Below, one piece after another: positions 36,554 through 44,168 of a stretch of 64,000 nucleotides of DNA (position 1 is its first letter; each line of letters starts with the position of its first letter). Origin of the DNA: Cytophagaceae bacterium (GTDB lineage Bacteria > Bacteroidota > Bacteroidia > Cytophagales > Spirosomataceae). The stretch covers positions 310,001 through 374,000 of the forward strand of contig JAIXWL010000010.1 of the NCBI GenBank assembly GCA_027491315.1, read 5' to 3'. The position numbers and the translations under genes are program-made. The notes beneath the pieces are model-generated. The model ran no database searches. It was given only the letters and a program-made list of their open reading frames with translations, and was not told where the DNA came from.

Positions 36554-37171
36554 ATGAAAAAGAGTGACATCAGAAATAGGCATGCTAGCCAAAGAAAATC
36601 CTGGTCTCAGGAGGAATGGTTGCTGCGAAATTTACGAATACAAGAAATTCTCTTTGACTTTTTAAGACAAGTCCCACCGGGCTGCTTAATGCTTAGTTTT
36701 CAATCCATCGAAAGTAAGCGAGAAGTGGATACCAAGACCATCAACGAAAAATTGCTTCTTCCTCCTTTTGAATTTCAACTAGCTTTCCCTCGCGTGGAAG
36801 GAGATGGAATCATATCTGCCTACCTCTCGGATGAAAAAACAATTTGGCATAAGTCCTCTTGGAATATTCTAGAACCCGATCCCACTACTTCCAAGAAAAT
36901 CAAGCCAAGCACCCTTCAAGCTATTTTAGTTCCTCTAATAGGCTTTGATTTGCAAGGTCATCGCGTAGGATTTGGTAAAGGGTTTTACGACCGCTTTTTA
37001 GCACTTTGTGATCCTGCCTGTTTAAAAATTGGTTTAAGTTTAGAAGAACCTGTGGCTCAAATAGAAGATTTACATGCCCATGACATCCCATTGGATGTTG
37101 TGGTTACTCCCGAAAGACTTTATTCCATACATGGAATTAGTCCAAAAAATCCTTTCTTGTTCAAGATATAA
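36554..37171 (+). CDS. 5-formyltetrahydrofolate cyclo-ligase
   Basis: A 205-residue enzyme that converts 5-formyl-THF to 5,10-methenyl-THF with ATP. It starts with KKSDIRNRHASQRKSWS, a Lys/Arg-rich helix, and has MLSFQSIESKREVDT. The ligase signature is LVPLIGFDLQGHRVGFGKGFYDRFL, with FGKGFYDR in place of the commoner GYGGGYYDR. The length matches the family. It is divergent from ileS across 172 nt. The next ORF follows after 9 nt on the same strand. Confidence 0.9.
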   Translation: MKKSDIRNRHASQRKSWSQEEWLLRNLRIQEILFDFLRQVPPGCLMLSFQSIESKREVDTKTINEKLLLPPFEFQLAFPRVEGDGIISAYLSDEKTIWHKSSWNILEPDPTTSKKIKPSTLQAILVPLIGFDLQGHRVGFGKGFYDRFLALCDPACLKIGLSLEEPVAQIEDLHAHDIPLDVVVTPERLYSIHGISPKNPFLFKI

Positions 37172-37180
37172 GACCTAATT

Positions 37181-37711
37181 TTGCGTTCCTTTAAATATTT
37201 TTCTGTGAAAATCAGGCTATTATTGGCACTTTTCTTTTGTTTGTTGACTTGTAATTTATTAGGTCAAGAAGAAGTCAAGGGCAAATTATATCCTATTGAA
37301 CAGATTGAAGGAGGTTGGAATAAAAAGTATTCCTACAAAAGGCAAATTATTGAAAGTCCCTTGGCCTTACAAATTCCATTATTGGAAGCAAAGGATCCAG
37401 AAGTGAGCTATGAGTTTTTGACCTATAAACGTCAAAAAAAGAGTGCAGAAATCATTTCAGCTTTCACGACGGGATTTTCGGTTTATACTTTTTTGAGTAA
37501 AGGAAAGGTATCTGATGGCTTTTATTGGACAGTAGTAGGAAGTGCCGCCGTTTTAAATTTGTATTTAGGTACGGTAAGTATCAAGCATTTCAAAAAAGCA
37601 TTGAAACGCTACAATGAAATAGCACAAACTGACAGTAAAATCAGTTTACAAATTAATTCTCATGGGAGCTCAGGGGCTTCGATGGGTTTAGCATGGAATT
37701 ATCAATTTTAA
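37181..37711 (+). CDS. Hypothetical membrane-anchored/exported protein
   Basis: A protein of up to 176 residues without a recognised family. It begins with a signal-like segment (IRLLLALFFCLLTCNLLGQ). The middle is a charged region (GGWNKKYSYKRQIIES) and there is a second hydrophobic stretch near residues 105-130 (FYWTVVGSAAVLNLYLGTVSI), followed by a basic tail. The start is TTG at 37181 or, more naturally for the signal peptide, GTG at 37205. It lies between fthC-like and asd genes with short gaps and may be cotranscribed with them. No function can be proposed. Confidence 0.65.
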   Translation: MRSFKYFSVKIRLLLALFFCLLTCNLLGQEEVKGKLYPIEQIEGGWNKKYSYKRQIIESPLALQIPLLEAKDPEVSYEFLTYKRQKKSAEIISAFTTGFSVYTFLSKGKVSDGFYWTVVGSAAVLNLYLGTVSIKHFKKALKRYNEIAQTDSKISLQINSHGSSGASMGLAWNYQF

Positions 37712-37721
37712 CGATTATACA

Positions 37722-38714
37722 ATGAAAGTTGCAGTAGTGGGCGCCACAGGCTTAGTTGGCGGTGAAATCTTGAAAGTTTTGGCGGAAAGAAATTTCCCGG
37801 TTAGCGAATTAATTCCGGTTGCATCGGAGCGCTCAATCGGTAAAAAGGTAAGTTTCAAAGGAAAGGAATATGCTGTTGTCGGATTTGATACAGCTATTGC
37901 CATGAAACCTAACGTGGCTATTTTTTCAGCGGGAGGAAGCACATCCCTAGCTATTGCACCCAAATTTGCCGAAGCGGGAATTACGGTGGTGGATAACTCT
38001 TCTGCATGGCGCATGGATCCTAGCAAGAAATTGGTTGTTCCAGAAATCAATGCCTCCACTTTGACACCTGAAGATAAAATCATTGCAAATCCTAATTGCT
38101 CTACCATTCAAATGGTGGTTGTGATGAATCCATTGCATAAAAAATATAAAATCAAACGAGTGGTTGTTTCAACCTACCAGTCGGTTACAGGAACAGGTAA
38201 AGCAGCCGTAGATCAACTTTTCAATGAGCGTGCTGGTAAAACAGATTACGATAAGGTTTATCCTCATAAAATAGACTTGAATGTATTGCCGCACATTGAT
38301 GTGTTTTTAGATAATGGTTATACCAAAGAAGAGATGAAAATGGTCAATGAGACCAAAAAAATCATGATGGATGACTCCATACAGGTTACAGCAACGACTG
38401 TTCGTATTCCTACGATTGGGGGTCACTCAGAATCGGTAAATATCGAATTCGAAAATGATTTTGATTTAGATGAAGTTAGACGCCTATTGGAACAAGAAGA
38501 AGGGGTTATTGTGCAAGATGATCCAAAAAATTTCTTATACCCAATGCCTATCACCGCTCATGGAAAGGATGAGGTTTTTGTAGGACGTATTCGTCGCGAT
38601 GAAACCCAAGCGAATACCTTGAATCTGTGGATTGTAGCAGATAATTTAAGAAAAGGGGCCGCTACCAACGCCGTTCAAATTGCGGAGTATTTGGCCAAGC
38701 ATCAATTAATTTAA
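37722..38714 (+). CDS. asd: Aspartate-semialdehyde dehydrogenase
   Basis: A 330-residue NADP-dependent enzyme of the aspartate pathway leading to lysine/diaminopimelate, threonine and methionine. The N-terminal Rossmann motif is [18 protein letters not shown]. The catalytic Cys126 is in [13 protein letters not shown], and [12 protein letters not shown] carries the active-site His region. [15 protein letters not shown] and [16 protein letters not shown] are further family blocks. An intrinsic terminator follows at once. Confidence 0.96.
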   Translation: MKVAVVGATGLVGGEILKVLAERNFPVSELIPVASERSIGKKVSFKGKEYAVVGFDTAIAMKPNVAIFSAGGSTSLAIAPKFAEAGITVVDNSSAWRMDPSKKLVVPEINASTLTPEDKIIANPNCSTIQMVVVMNPLHKKYKIKRVVVSTYQSVTGTGKAAVDQLFNERAGKTDYDKVYPHKIDLNVLPHIDVFLDNGYTKEEMKMVNETKKIMMDDSIQVTATTVRIPTIGGHSESVNIEFENDFDLDEVRRLLEQEEGVIVQDDPKNFLYPMPITAHGKDEVFVGRIRRDETQANTLNLWIVADNLRKGAATNAVQIAEYLAKHQLI

Positions 38715-38743
38715 AAAATTGGCCGGTTTATCCGGCCTTTTTT
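38714..38743 (+). terminator. Intrinsic terminator after asd
   Basis: A-run, GGCCGG-TTTAT-CCGGCC, then TTTTTT. It begins at the asd stop codon and ends 5 nt before the pdxJ start, so pdxJ translation must rely on read-through or on a promoter inside asd. Confidence 0.88.
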
Positions 38744-38748
38744 ATGAT

Positions 38749-39465
38749 ATGACTAGACTTAGTGTAAACATTAATAAAATTGCCACGCTTAGAAATTCTC
38801 GAGGTGGGAATAATCCTGATTTAATCCAGGTTGCATTAGATTGTGAGCGTTTTGGAGCAGAGGGAATAACCGTTCATCCTAGGCCAGATGAAAGACATAT
38901 TCGATATGCTGATGTTTACGCATTAAAAAAAGTCATCCAAACAGAATTCAACATTGAGGGAAACCCTTTGGAAGAGAAATTCGTTGAGTTGGTTTTAGCG
39001 GTAAAACCTGAACAAGTAACCTTGGTACCAGATGCCTTGGGGCAGATTACGTCCAACCATGGTTGGGATACGGTAAAACATCAGGACTTACTTATTCGAT
39101 TAATTGCCCCTTTCAAAGCGGCCGGGATTCGAACTTCCATATTTGTTGACCCAGTTCTAGAGATGGTTGAAGCGGCTAAAACCACTGGCGCAGACCGCAT
39201 AGAATTATACACAGAGCCTTTTGCTGAGGAATTCCCGAATCATCCAGATCAGTCGGTGGCTGCTTACAGAAAAGCTGCATTTAGGGCACATTCTTTAGGC
39301 TTGGGCGTAAATGCGGGTCATGACTTAAGCCTAGAAAATTTAGCCTTTTTCAAGTCCCAAGTTCAACCTTTAGATGAAGTCTCGATAGGACATGCCTTGA
39401 TTTGCGATGCTTTATACTATGGATTGGAGAATACAATTCAACTCTACAAACGTCAGTTGATCTAG
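38749..39465 (+). CDS. pdxJ: Pyridoxine 5'-phosphate synthase
   Basis: A 238-residue TIM-barrel enzyme that condenses 1-deoxyxylulose 5-phosphate with 3-amino-2-oxopropyl phosphate in the DXP-dependent vitamin B6 route. Family segments are [69 protein letters not shown] and [16 protein letters not shown]. The start is ATG 38749; the track start at 38719 is a TTG inside the preceding terminator hairpin. No other B6 gene is in the window. Confidence 0.96.
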   Translation: MTRLSVNINKIATLRNSRGGNNPDLIQVALDCERFGAEGITVHPRPDERHIRYADVYALKKVIQTEFNIEGNPLEEKFVELVLAVKPEQVTLVPDALGQITSNHGWDTVKHQDLLIRLIAPFKAAGIRTSIFVDPVLEMVEAAKTTGADRIELYTEPFAEEFPNHPDQSVAAYRKAAFRAHSLGLGVNAGHDLSLENLAFFKSQVQPLDEVSIGHALICDALYYGLENTIQLYKRQLI

Positions 39466-39772
39466 GACATTTCTGTTATTTAAAGCGTCCTTTAAACAAC
39501 AAAAACATCCTTTAAAAATGATTGAATTTAAAAAATTCATCATTCTACATTAACCGTGGTTAGGTATTCCAAAGAAAACCTTAATTGTTCAGCCTCAGCT
39601 GATTTCCTGTTCTGAGTGATACAAAAGTGAGGATAATTAAAATAATTCAACTTGCGAATAATCAATAAATAAAATTGCGGCCTATCAATTAAACTGTGAA
39701 AATCTATTTCAGATGAATCTAAAACAGTATTTTAGGTTGAAGGCATTTAGATTGATCGATTCAAAATATTGA
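39466..39772. other. Gene-free stretch between pdxJ and a convergent secreted-protein gene
   Basis: About 300 nt of AT-rich sequence. It contains two similar short direct motifs (GCGTCCTTTAAA and ACATCCTTTAAA near 39485-39520) and a weak hairpin TTGAATTTAAAAAATTCA. There is no coding potential and no recognisable RNA family. Confidence 0.5.
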
Positions 39773-39806
39773 TAAAAAAAAGGGGGTAACCTTTCGATTA
39801 CCCCCT
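39773..39806 (-). terminator. Intrinsic terminator of secreted repeat-protein gene
   Basis: On the minus strand GGGGGTAA-TCGAAAGG-TTACCCCC is followed by eight T. It is a strong rho-independent terminator 24 nt after the gene's stop. Confidence 0.93.
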
Positions 39807-39829
39807 AATTTATAAGTTCTAATGGCCTA

Positions 39830-40444
39830 TTAATCTCTTTGACCCGTTAAAACTACGGCACCACCTGCTACAGATAATTTGATAGCAGCTACTTTTCCAT
39901 CTGTTCTTGAAAAAATAATATCGGCATCATATCCTTGAATCGTGGCTGTATATACATCAGCATCCTTGGATGGTTTTAATTCAGCTGGCTCACCACCACC
40001 TGCATCTGAGCTTAAGAAAAGTTTACCTTCTTTAGCTGCAATTAAGATTTTCTTTACATACTCATTCTCGGCCATTTTAAAAGAACCAGCATATTCGTCT
40101 GAAGCAGATTTTGCCGCTTCTTTTTGACCTGCTAATACTTGTCCTTGCGCATCAATTTTAATGACACTTACCTGACCATTCACACGTTCAAATGTGATGG
40201 TAGCACCCATACTTTCTAATACAAACTCATCCGCTTTTTTACCTGCGGCCAATTCAGTATCTGGGAAACCTTCTGCTGACATGACCAATTTTCCTTCTTT
40301 GGTGGTCAATTTTACTGACTTCACGTATGGATTATCTTGTAATTTATAATTACCAGCATAATCTGTCACGGCGGTTTGGGCATTGGCGGTAAATGCAAAA
40401 AATGCCAATGATAGTCCTATGGCAATATTTTTTAATTTTTTCAT
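39830..40444 (-). CDS. Secreted protein with two tandem DUF3471-like repeats
   Basis: A 204-residue protein with signal peptide MKKLKNIAIGLSLAFFAFTANAQ, followed by two homologous units of about 80-85 residues. Unit 1 starts DYAGNYKLQDNPYVKSVKL and unit 2 starts EYAGSFKMAENEYVKKILI. Both continue with EGKL, a central D/E-rich turn, and end in KIDAQGQVLAGQ or KLSVAGGAVVLTGQ. The pattern resembles DUF3471, the small beta domain often found at the end of serine hydrolases, here free-standing and duplicated. The function is unknown. It is a monocistronic gene with a strong terminator. Confidence 0.8.
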   Translation of the reverse strand: MKKLKNIAIGLSLAFFAFTANAQTAVTDYAGNYKLQDNPYVKSVKLTTKEGKLVMSAEGFPDTELAAGKKADEFVLESMGATITFERVNGQVSVIKIDAQGQVLAGQKEAAKSASDEYAGSFKMAENEYVKKILIAAKEGKLFLSSDAGGGEPAELKPSKDADVYTATIQGYDADIIFSRTDGKVAAIKLSVAGGAVVLTGQRD

Positions 40445-40563
40445 TGGGTGTTAATTTTGATTTGTTTGGCAAATCTAATAAAAAAATGATGCTTGCATCA
40501 TACTTCTTAGCTTGAAATGATAAAAAATAATATAAAAAATTTCATATCAATTTGATTAAGGAT

Positions 40564-40593
40564 TTTGATTTATAAAAGTTTTATTTACTTTTG
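40564..40593 (+). promoter_or_regulatory. Bacteroidota-type promoter of ECF sigma gene
   Basis: TTTG (40564-40567), an 18-nt spacer, then TACTTTTG (40586-40593), matching TTTG-N19-21-TAnnTTTG apart from one base less in the spacer. It lies about 80 nt upstream of the sigma ATG. Confidence 0.55.
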
Positions 40594-40671
40594 AAGCGAA
40601 ATCAATTCGCCAACCAAACAATAGGAGACCCTGCATGAGATAAAACTCTACGTTAACAATTTTGAATTTTT

Positions 40672-41271
40672 ATGATCAAAAATCAAGTTAACGATGCAGC
40701 GTTGGTGTCAGCGTACATCCAAGGCGACGACCAAGCGTTTGAAACGTTGGTTAAAAGAAGCAAATCAAAAGTCTACACAACCCTTTATTTAATTGTTAAA
40801 GATCGCTACATAGCAGAAGATCTGATGCAAGAAACCTACATTAAAGCCATCGACGTGTTGAAGTCGGGCCGCTATAATGAGGAGGGTAAGTTTCTGCCAT
40901 GGGTAGTCCGAATTGCTCACAATTTGGCTATTGATTATTTCAGAAAAGACAAGCGTTATCCAACCATTGTATTGGAAGATGGCTCAAAAGTATTCAACAG
41001 TTTTGAATTTGCAGAAGATTCTGCAGAGGAGATACAATTAAAAGAGGATCAAATCGTTAATATCAGAGAATTAATTAAAAAACTGCCTGATGAACAACGA
41101 GAGGTCCTTGTCATGCGTCATTACGAAGAATTAAGTTTCCAAGAAATAGCGGCACAGACTCAAGTTAGCATCAATACGGCCTTAGGTAGAATGCGTTATG
41201 CGTTAATCAACCTAAGAAAAATGCTAGAAAAACAAGAGAATGCCTATGACGCAAAGCTTTACCACAAATGA
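40672..41271 (+). CDS. ECF-type RNA polymerase sigma factor
   Basis: A 199-residue sigma-70 family protein. Region 2 is LYLIVKDRYIAEDLMQETYIKAIDVLKSG and PWVVRIAHNLAIDYFRKDKRYP. Region 4 is LIKKLPDEQREVLVMRHYEELSFQEIAAQTQVSINTALGRMRYALINLRKML. An acidic linker (EFAEDSAEEIQLKEDQ) separates them. It has its own promoter-like TTTG/TACTTTTG pair. The last 32 nt overlap a small downstream ORF in another frame, a typical arrangement for a sigma gene with a cognate regulator. Confidence 0.92.
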   Translation: MIKNQVNDAALVSAYIQGDDQAFETLVKRSKSKVYTTLYLIVKDRYIAEDLMQETYIKAIDVLKSGRYNEEGKFLPWVVRIAHNLAIDYFRKDKRYPTIVLEDGSKVFNSFEFAEDSAEEIQLKEDQIVNIRELIKKLPDEQREVLVMRHYEELSFQEIAAQTQVSINTALGRMRYALINLRKMLEKQENAYDAKLYHK

Positions 41272-41458
41272 CCTAGTTAAAAACCTTTACGAACCCAAAC
41301 CAGGGTTTTCACCCGTTTTAAGCTTGGAAGACCAATCGGAATTGGCTTCCCTGCAAAAGGTCAAATTGTCATTAGACAATGCCCTGCTAGAACCTCCTAG
41401 TAGAACGATTGAGGCTATTTTAGCCTATTCAAAGCATCAGATGCCCATTCAATCCTAA
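41240..41458 (+). CDS. Small anti-sigma-like protein overlapping sigma gene
   Basis: A 72-residue soluble protein (70 if the second ATG at 41246 is used). It overlaps the 3' end of the sigma gene by 32 nt, so the two are translationally coupled. Its layout, TTNDLVKNLYEP at the start, LEDQSELASLQKVKLSLDNALL in the middle and PPSRTIEAILAYSKH at the end, resembles the short cytoplasmic proteins that follow sigma genes in Cytophagales. Those have a helix pair and an ILxYS end. There is no membrane segment and no zinc motif. The role as a sigma regulator is inferred from position and pattern. Confidence 0.68.
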   Translation: MPMTQSFTTNDLVKNLYEPKPGFSPVLSLEDQSELASLQKVKLSLDNALLEPPSRTIEAILAYSKHQMPIQS

Positions 41459-41511
41459 TGGATGGGCATCCTAGCTTAAAATTTTTCTTACCTTTGTAGA
41501 AAGCCTTTTTC

Positions 41512-42162
41512 ATGCAAAGAAAAGAACGATTTCAAGCGTTTGTTGATCATTTTTCCAGCTCTTTTCCAGAGGCCGAAACCGAGTTACACTACCGTAATCC
41601 ATATGAATTATTAGTGGCCGTAGTGTTGTCGGCACAATGTACAGACAAGCGAATCAATCAAGTTACCCCTGCCCTTTTTAAACGCTTTCCTAGTCCTAAA
41701 TTTTTAGCTGAATCCAATGTGGATGAAATATTCAGCTACATTCGATCTGTTTCCTATCCCAATAATAAAGCCAAGCATTTATTAGGCTTAGGTCAAAAAC
41801 TGATGGACAACTTTCAGGGGGAAGTACCTGAATCTTTGGATGATTTACAAACACTTCCAGGAGTGGGCAGAAAAACCGCTAATGTAATTGCCTCGGTAAT
41901 TTACCATCAACCAGCTATGGCGGTGGATACTCATGTATATCGCGTTTCCAGAAGATTGGGCTTAGTGCCTCAAACCGCCAAAACACCTCTAAAAGTTGAA
42001 CAAATTTTAGTCAAACATTTACCCAATGACGTGATAGCCAGGGCACACCACTGGCTCATCCTACATGGTCGATACATTTGTTTAGCCCGTAAACCTCAAT
42101 GCTCAAGCTGTCAAATTAGTAGTTTTTGTGCTTTCTTTGAAAAAAATAAGCTCAAAGCATGA
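41512..42162 (+). CDS. nth: Endonuclease III
   Basis: A 216-residue DNA glycosylase/AP lyase for oxidised pyrimidines. The helix-hairpin-helix is LPGVGRKTANVIAS with the catalytic Lys in GRKTA. The catalytic Asp is in AVDTHVYRVSRRLGL. The C-terminal [4Fe-4S] cluster motif C-x6-C-x2-C-x5-C is complete (CLARKPQCSSCQISSFC). The length matches the family. The stop overlaps the pnuC start (ATGA). Confidence 0.97.
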   Translation: MQRKERFQAFVDHFSSSFPEAETELHYRNPYELLVAVVLSAQCTDKRINQVTPALFKRFPSPKFLAESNVDEIFSYIRSVSYPNNKAKHLLGLGQKLMDNFQGEVPESLDDLQTLPGVGRKTANVIASVIYHQPAMAVDTHVYRVSRRLGLVPQTAKTPLKVEQILVKHLPNDVIARAHHWLILHGRYICLARKPQCSSCQISSFCAFFEKNKLKA

Positions 42163-42725
42163 TCTTCCAATGGCTGCGTGAAAACTTCTGGGAGTTTGGT
42201 GGTATCATTTGCTCCCTTTTGGGAGTTTATTTTTCTATTCAACAACATTTGTCGTCTTGGATTTGGAATATATTAGGCTCTTTCCTGTTTGGAATTTTAT
42301 TCTATCAACATGGATTGTATTCCGACATGGAATTGCAAGGTTTTTTTATTGCGATGGCTGTATATGGATATTATCAATGGAATAAAGAGGAAAAAATTTG
42401 GAAGGCAGAGAAAAGCTCCAAGAGCTCCCTCCTATGGGGGGCAGTCTTATCCTTGGCTTATGGGATTTTCGTAGGATTTCTTCATACCCGATTTACCCAT
42501 TGGGTTTCCTTTGCCTATGTAGATGCTACTTTAACAGGATTAAGTATCTGGGGAACTTGGTTAGCCATCCATAAAAAAATAGAAAACTGGATATTATGGA
42601 TGATTGTAGATATAGTGTATGTCATCATCTATATCCAAAAGGAACTTTGGGGAACCAGTTTACTTTATGTGCTGTTTATCTTTCTGGCTATCAGGGGCCT
42701 ATACCGGTGGAGAAAAAACCTCTAG
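42159..42725 (+). CDS. pnuC: Nicotinamide riboside transporter PnuC
   Basis: A 188-residue membrane protein with about seven hydrophobic segments. PnuC features are WEFGGIICSLLGVYFSIQQHLSSWIWNILGSFLFGILFYQHGLYSDMELQGFFIAMAVYGYYQW and the late WILWMIVDIVYVIIYIQKELWGTSLLYVLFIFLAIRGLYRW. It imports nicotinamide riboside for NAD synthesis by facilitated diffusion. It is translationally coupled to nth by a 4-nt overlap. No NadR kinase gene is adjacent and no NAD riboswitch is seen. Confidence 0.92.
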   Translation: MIFQWLRENFWEFGGIICSLLGVYFSIQQHLSSWIWNILGSFLFGILFYQHGLYSDMELQGFFIAMAVYGYYQWNKEEKIWKAEKSSKSSLLWGAVLSLAYGIFVGFLHTRFTHWVSFAYVDATLTGLSIWGTWLAIHKKIENWILWMIVDIVYVIIYIQKELWGTSLLYVLFIFLAIRGLYRWRKNL

Positions 42726-42758
42726 GTTAAAAATTTAAATTCAATTTTATATAATAAT

Positions 42759-42777
42759 TATCTATTTCGAATAGATA
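42759..42777 (+). promoter_or_regulatory. Palindromic operator candidate upstream of DksA-like operon
   Basis: TATCTATT-TCG-AATAGATA is a perfect 8-bp inverted repeat with a 3-nt centre. It ends 4 nt before a TATATTTG -7 box (42782-42789), a position where a bound dimer would block RNA polymerase. Confidence 0.6.
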
Positions 42778-42781
42778 AATT

Positions 42782-42789
42782 TATATTTG
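42782..42789 (+). promoter_or_regulatory. -7 promoter box TATATTTG
   Basis: A perfect TAnnTTTG match about 98 nt before the DksA-like ATG. The expected -33 TTTG is absent, its place being taken by the palindrome, which may fit an activator- or repressor-controlled promoter. Confidence 0.55.
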
Positions 42790-42886
42790 TGCTACCATTA
42801 TTAGAAACGAAACTAAATCACTGATTAACAAATACTTGCAAGAGCAAAATATTTATTCAACATTCAGATTAAGCATTATTTAGAAC

Positions 42887-43270
42887 ATGGGAAACGAAGA
42901 AAAGCAAAGGTATTCAGCCGAAGAATTAAAAGAGTTTGAAGACATCATTCTTAAAAAACTAGAAGAAACAAAAGCCGAATTAACTTATTTAAGAGAGACC
43001 TTAAGTAAAAAAAATGATCCTGGAACAGATGATACTGCGGGGAATTCCAAAGTAATGGAAGATGGCGCAGATACGGCCGAAAAAGAAAACATGAACCAAT
43101 TGGCAGTACGTCAGCAAAAATTTGCTAGTAACTTGGAAAAAGCTTTGATGCGAATTAAAAATGGCACTTACGGGGTTTGTGTAGAAAGTGGTAAATTAAT
43201 TTCTAAAGAAAGGTTACGTTTGGTTCCTCATACGCAGCATTCCATTGAAGCCAAACTTAAACAAAAGTAA
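42887..43270 (+). CDS. TraR/DksA-family protein with degenerate zinc finger
   Basis: A 127-residue DksA-like protein. It has a coiled-coil N-terminal part (SAEELKEFEDIILKKLEETKAELTYLRETLS), a middle segment with the acidic loop DTAEKENMNQLA, and the C-terminal GTYGVCVESGKLISKERLRLVPHTQHSIEAK. The zinc finger of classical DksA needs four Cys; here only the first of them (YGVC) is left, which I believe is common in Bacteroidota forms. It probably acts on RNA polymerase through its secondary channel. The stop is immediately followed by the next gene's ATG. Confidence 0.85.
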   Translation: MGNEEKQRYSAEELKEFEDIILKKLEETKAELTYLRETLSKKNDPGTDDTAGNSKVMEDGADTAEKENMNQLAVRQQKFASNLEKALMRIKNGTYGVCVESGKLISKERLRLVPHTQHSIEAKLKQK

Positions 43271-43621
43271 ATGGGCCTATTCGATAACAATAAGTTAATC
43301 GATCTCTTGAGCAATTACCTCAAGACACAATTCGAACTGGTGAAGTTAGACATCCAAGAGCGAATCGAAGAACTATTGACTCGAATTTTCACCTTTTTCT
43401 TAACGGCTTTTGCGGTATTGATTACCCTGTTTTTTGCCTTAATGGGTATGGCCAACTTTTTAAACGAATATGTAAAAAGTACTTATTTAGGTTATCTCAT
43501 TGTGGCGGGGTTCACAGCTATAGTTAGTATAATTTTAGTGAGTAACCTTAAAAAACAAGGTAAAAAAGAAGACGCAGAGGAAATTGACAGCCCATCAACT
43601 GAAGACGATATTGAACCATGA
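43271..43621 (+). CDS. Phage-holin-like (holin superfamily III) membrane protein
   Basis: A 116-residue protein. An amphipathic N-terminal region (DLLSNYLKTQFELVKLDIQERIEELLTRIF) is followed by two membrane helices (TFFLTAFAVLITLFFALMGMANFL and YLGYLIVAGFTAIVSIILVSNL) and an acidic tail. This layout matches the Putative Actinobacterial Holin-X / phage_holin_3_6 group. That family is widespread on chromosomes and not tied to prophages, and no phage gene is near. It sits between a DksA-like gene and another small membrane gene with no gap or a 4-nt overlap, so the three form one operon. Confidence 0.78.
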   Translation: MGLFDNNKLIDLLSNYLKTQFELVKLDIQERIEELLTRIFTFFLTAFAVLITLFFALMGMANFLNEYVKSTYLGYLIVAGFTAIVSIILVSNLKKQGKKEDAEEIDSPSTEDDIEP

Positions 43622-43959
43622 GCCGAGAAAAAAGTAAAAAAGAAGTTTTGCTTGCCCAAGCGGAGAGCTATGAAAAAGAACTTTCTGAGGAAGTGGGTGA
43701 AATAAAACAACAGATTAAAGAAAAGGGAAGCCAAGTATTACTGATTGGTGGCGTATTACTTGGTTCCTATTTGCTGTATTCCCTTTTATCGGGCTCAGAA
43801 AAAAAATCAAAAGTAGAAGATAAAGAAGGTGGTTCTTTCATCGGAGGAGCCATCAAATCATATGCCATTGCCCTGGCGCTTTCTCTAGCAAAAGATAAGT
43901 TAGTTGAATTTCTTAGCCAATTGGAGGAAAATAATCAACAAGCTCCAACTGAAAAGTAG
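43618..43959 (+). CDS. Small membrane protein of DksA/holin-like operon
   Basis: A 113-residue protein of unknown family. A charged coiled-coil-like N-terminus (SREKSKKEVLLAQAESYEKELSEEVGEIKQQIKEKG) precedes one clear membrane helix (VLLIGGVLLGSYLLYSLL). A Gly-rich link and a second, weaker hydrophobic segment (AIKSYAIALALSLAKDKLVEFL) follow. The ATG overlaps the holin-like stop by 4 nt. The pairing of this and the holin-like protein suggests a membrane complex. Confidence 0.72.
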   Translation: MSREKSKKEVLLAQAESYEKELSEEVGEIKQQIKEKGSQVLLIGGVLLGSYLLYSLLSGSEKKSKVEDKEGGSFIGGAIKSYAIALALSLAKDKLVEFLSQLEENNQQAPTEK

Positions 43960-43981
43960 GAGGAAGTGATCACTTAGGTTT

Positions 43982-44061
43982 AGATTTGTCAAGTTTAATA
44001 TTTGTTAGCATTCAGATTTGGTAACATTGGGATTTGGTAGCATTTAGATTTGTCAACTTTT
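43982..44061 (+). repeat. Five tandem 16-nt half-units
   Basis: The sequence divides without gaps into AGATTTGTCAAGTTTA, ATATTTGTTAGCATTC, AGATTTGGTAACATTG, GGATTTGGTAGCATTT and AGATTTGTCAACTTTT. All begin with the pattern (A/G)(G/T)ATTTG and have an exact 16-nt period. The fifth unit is also the left arm of a 33-nt palindrome. Confidence 0.8.
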
Positions 44062-44078
44062 GAAAAGTTGACAAATCT
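44046..44078. repeat. 33-nt perfect palindrome, divergent member
   Basis: AGATTTGTCAACTTTT, a single G, then the exact reverse complement. It has the same 16+1+16 architecture and the same TGTCAA at arm positions 6-11 as the palindromes at 1082, 1249 and 53382, but otherwise a different sequence. It lies between the convergent membrane-protein gene and prfB. Confidence 0.88.
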
Positions 44079-44131
44079 CTAAGACAAATCTCTGAATGAA
44101 ACCACTGATGCAAATCTCTAAGACAAATCCC
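44077..44131 (-). repeat. Two inverted units of the AGATTTGTCTTAGAG type
   Basis: CTCTAAGACAAATCT occurs at 44077-44091, and a near copy, CTCTAAGACAAATCC, at 44116-44130. The same 15-mer, in the other orientation, forms the right side of the hairpin after tRNA-Ser (AGATTTGTCTTAGAG, 49650-49664). Confidence 0.75.
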
Positions 44132-44168
44132 AAAAAATTCCCTAGCTAATCCTACCCACCGCCATCAA

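Noticed and set aside
43271-43621. Holin-like gene as evidence of a prophage
   Set aside because: No endolysin, integrase or structural phage genes are present; this holin superfamily is common on bacterial chromosomes, and the gene is embedded in a tight operon.
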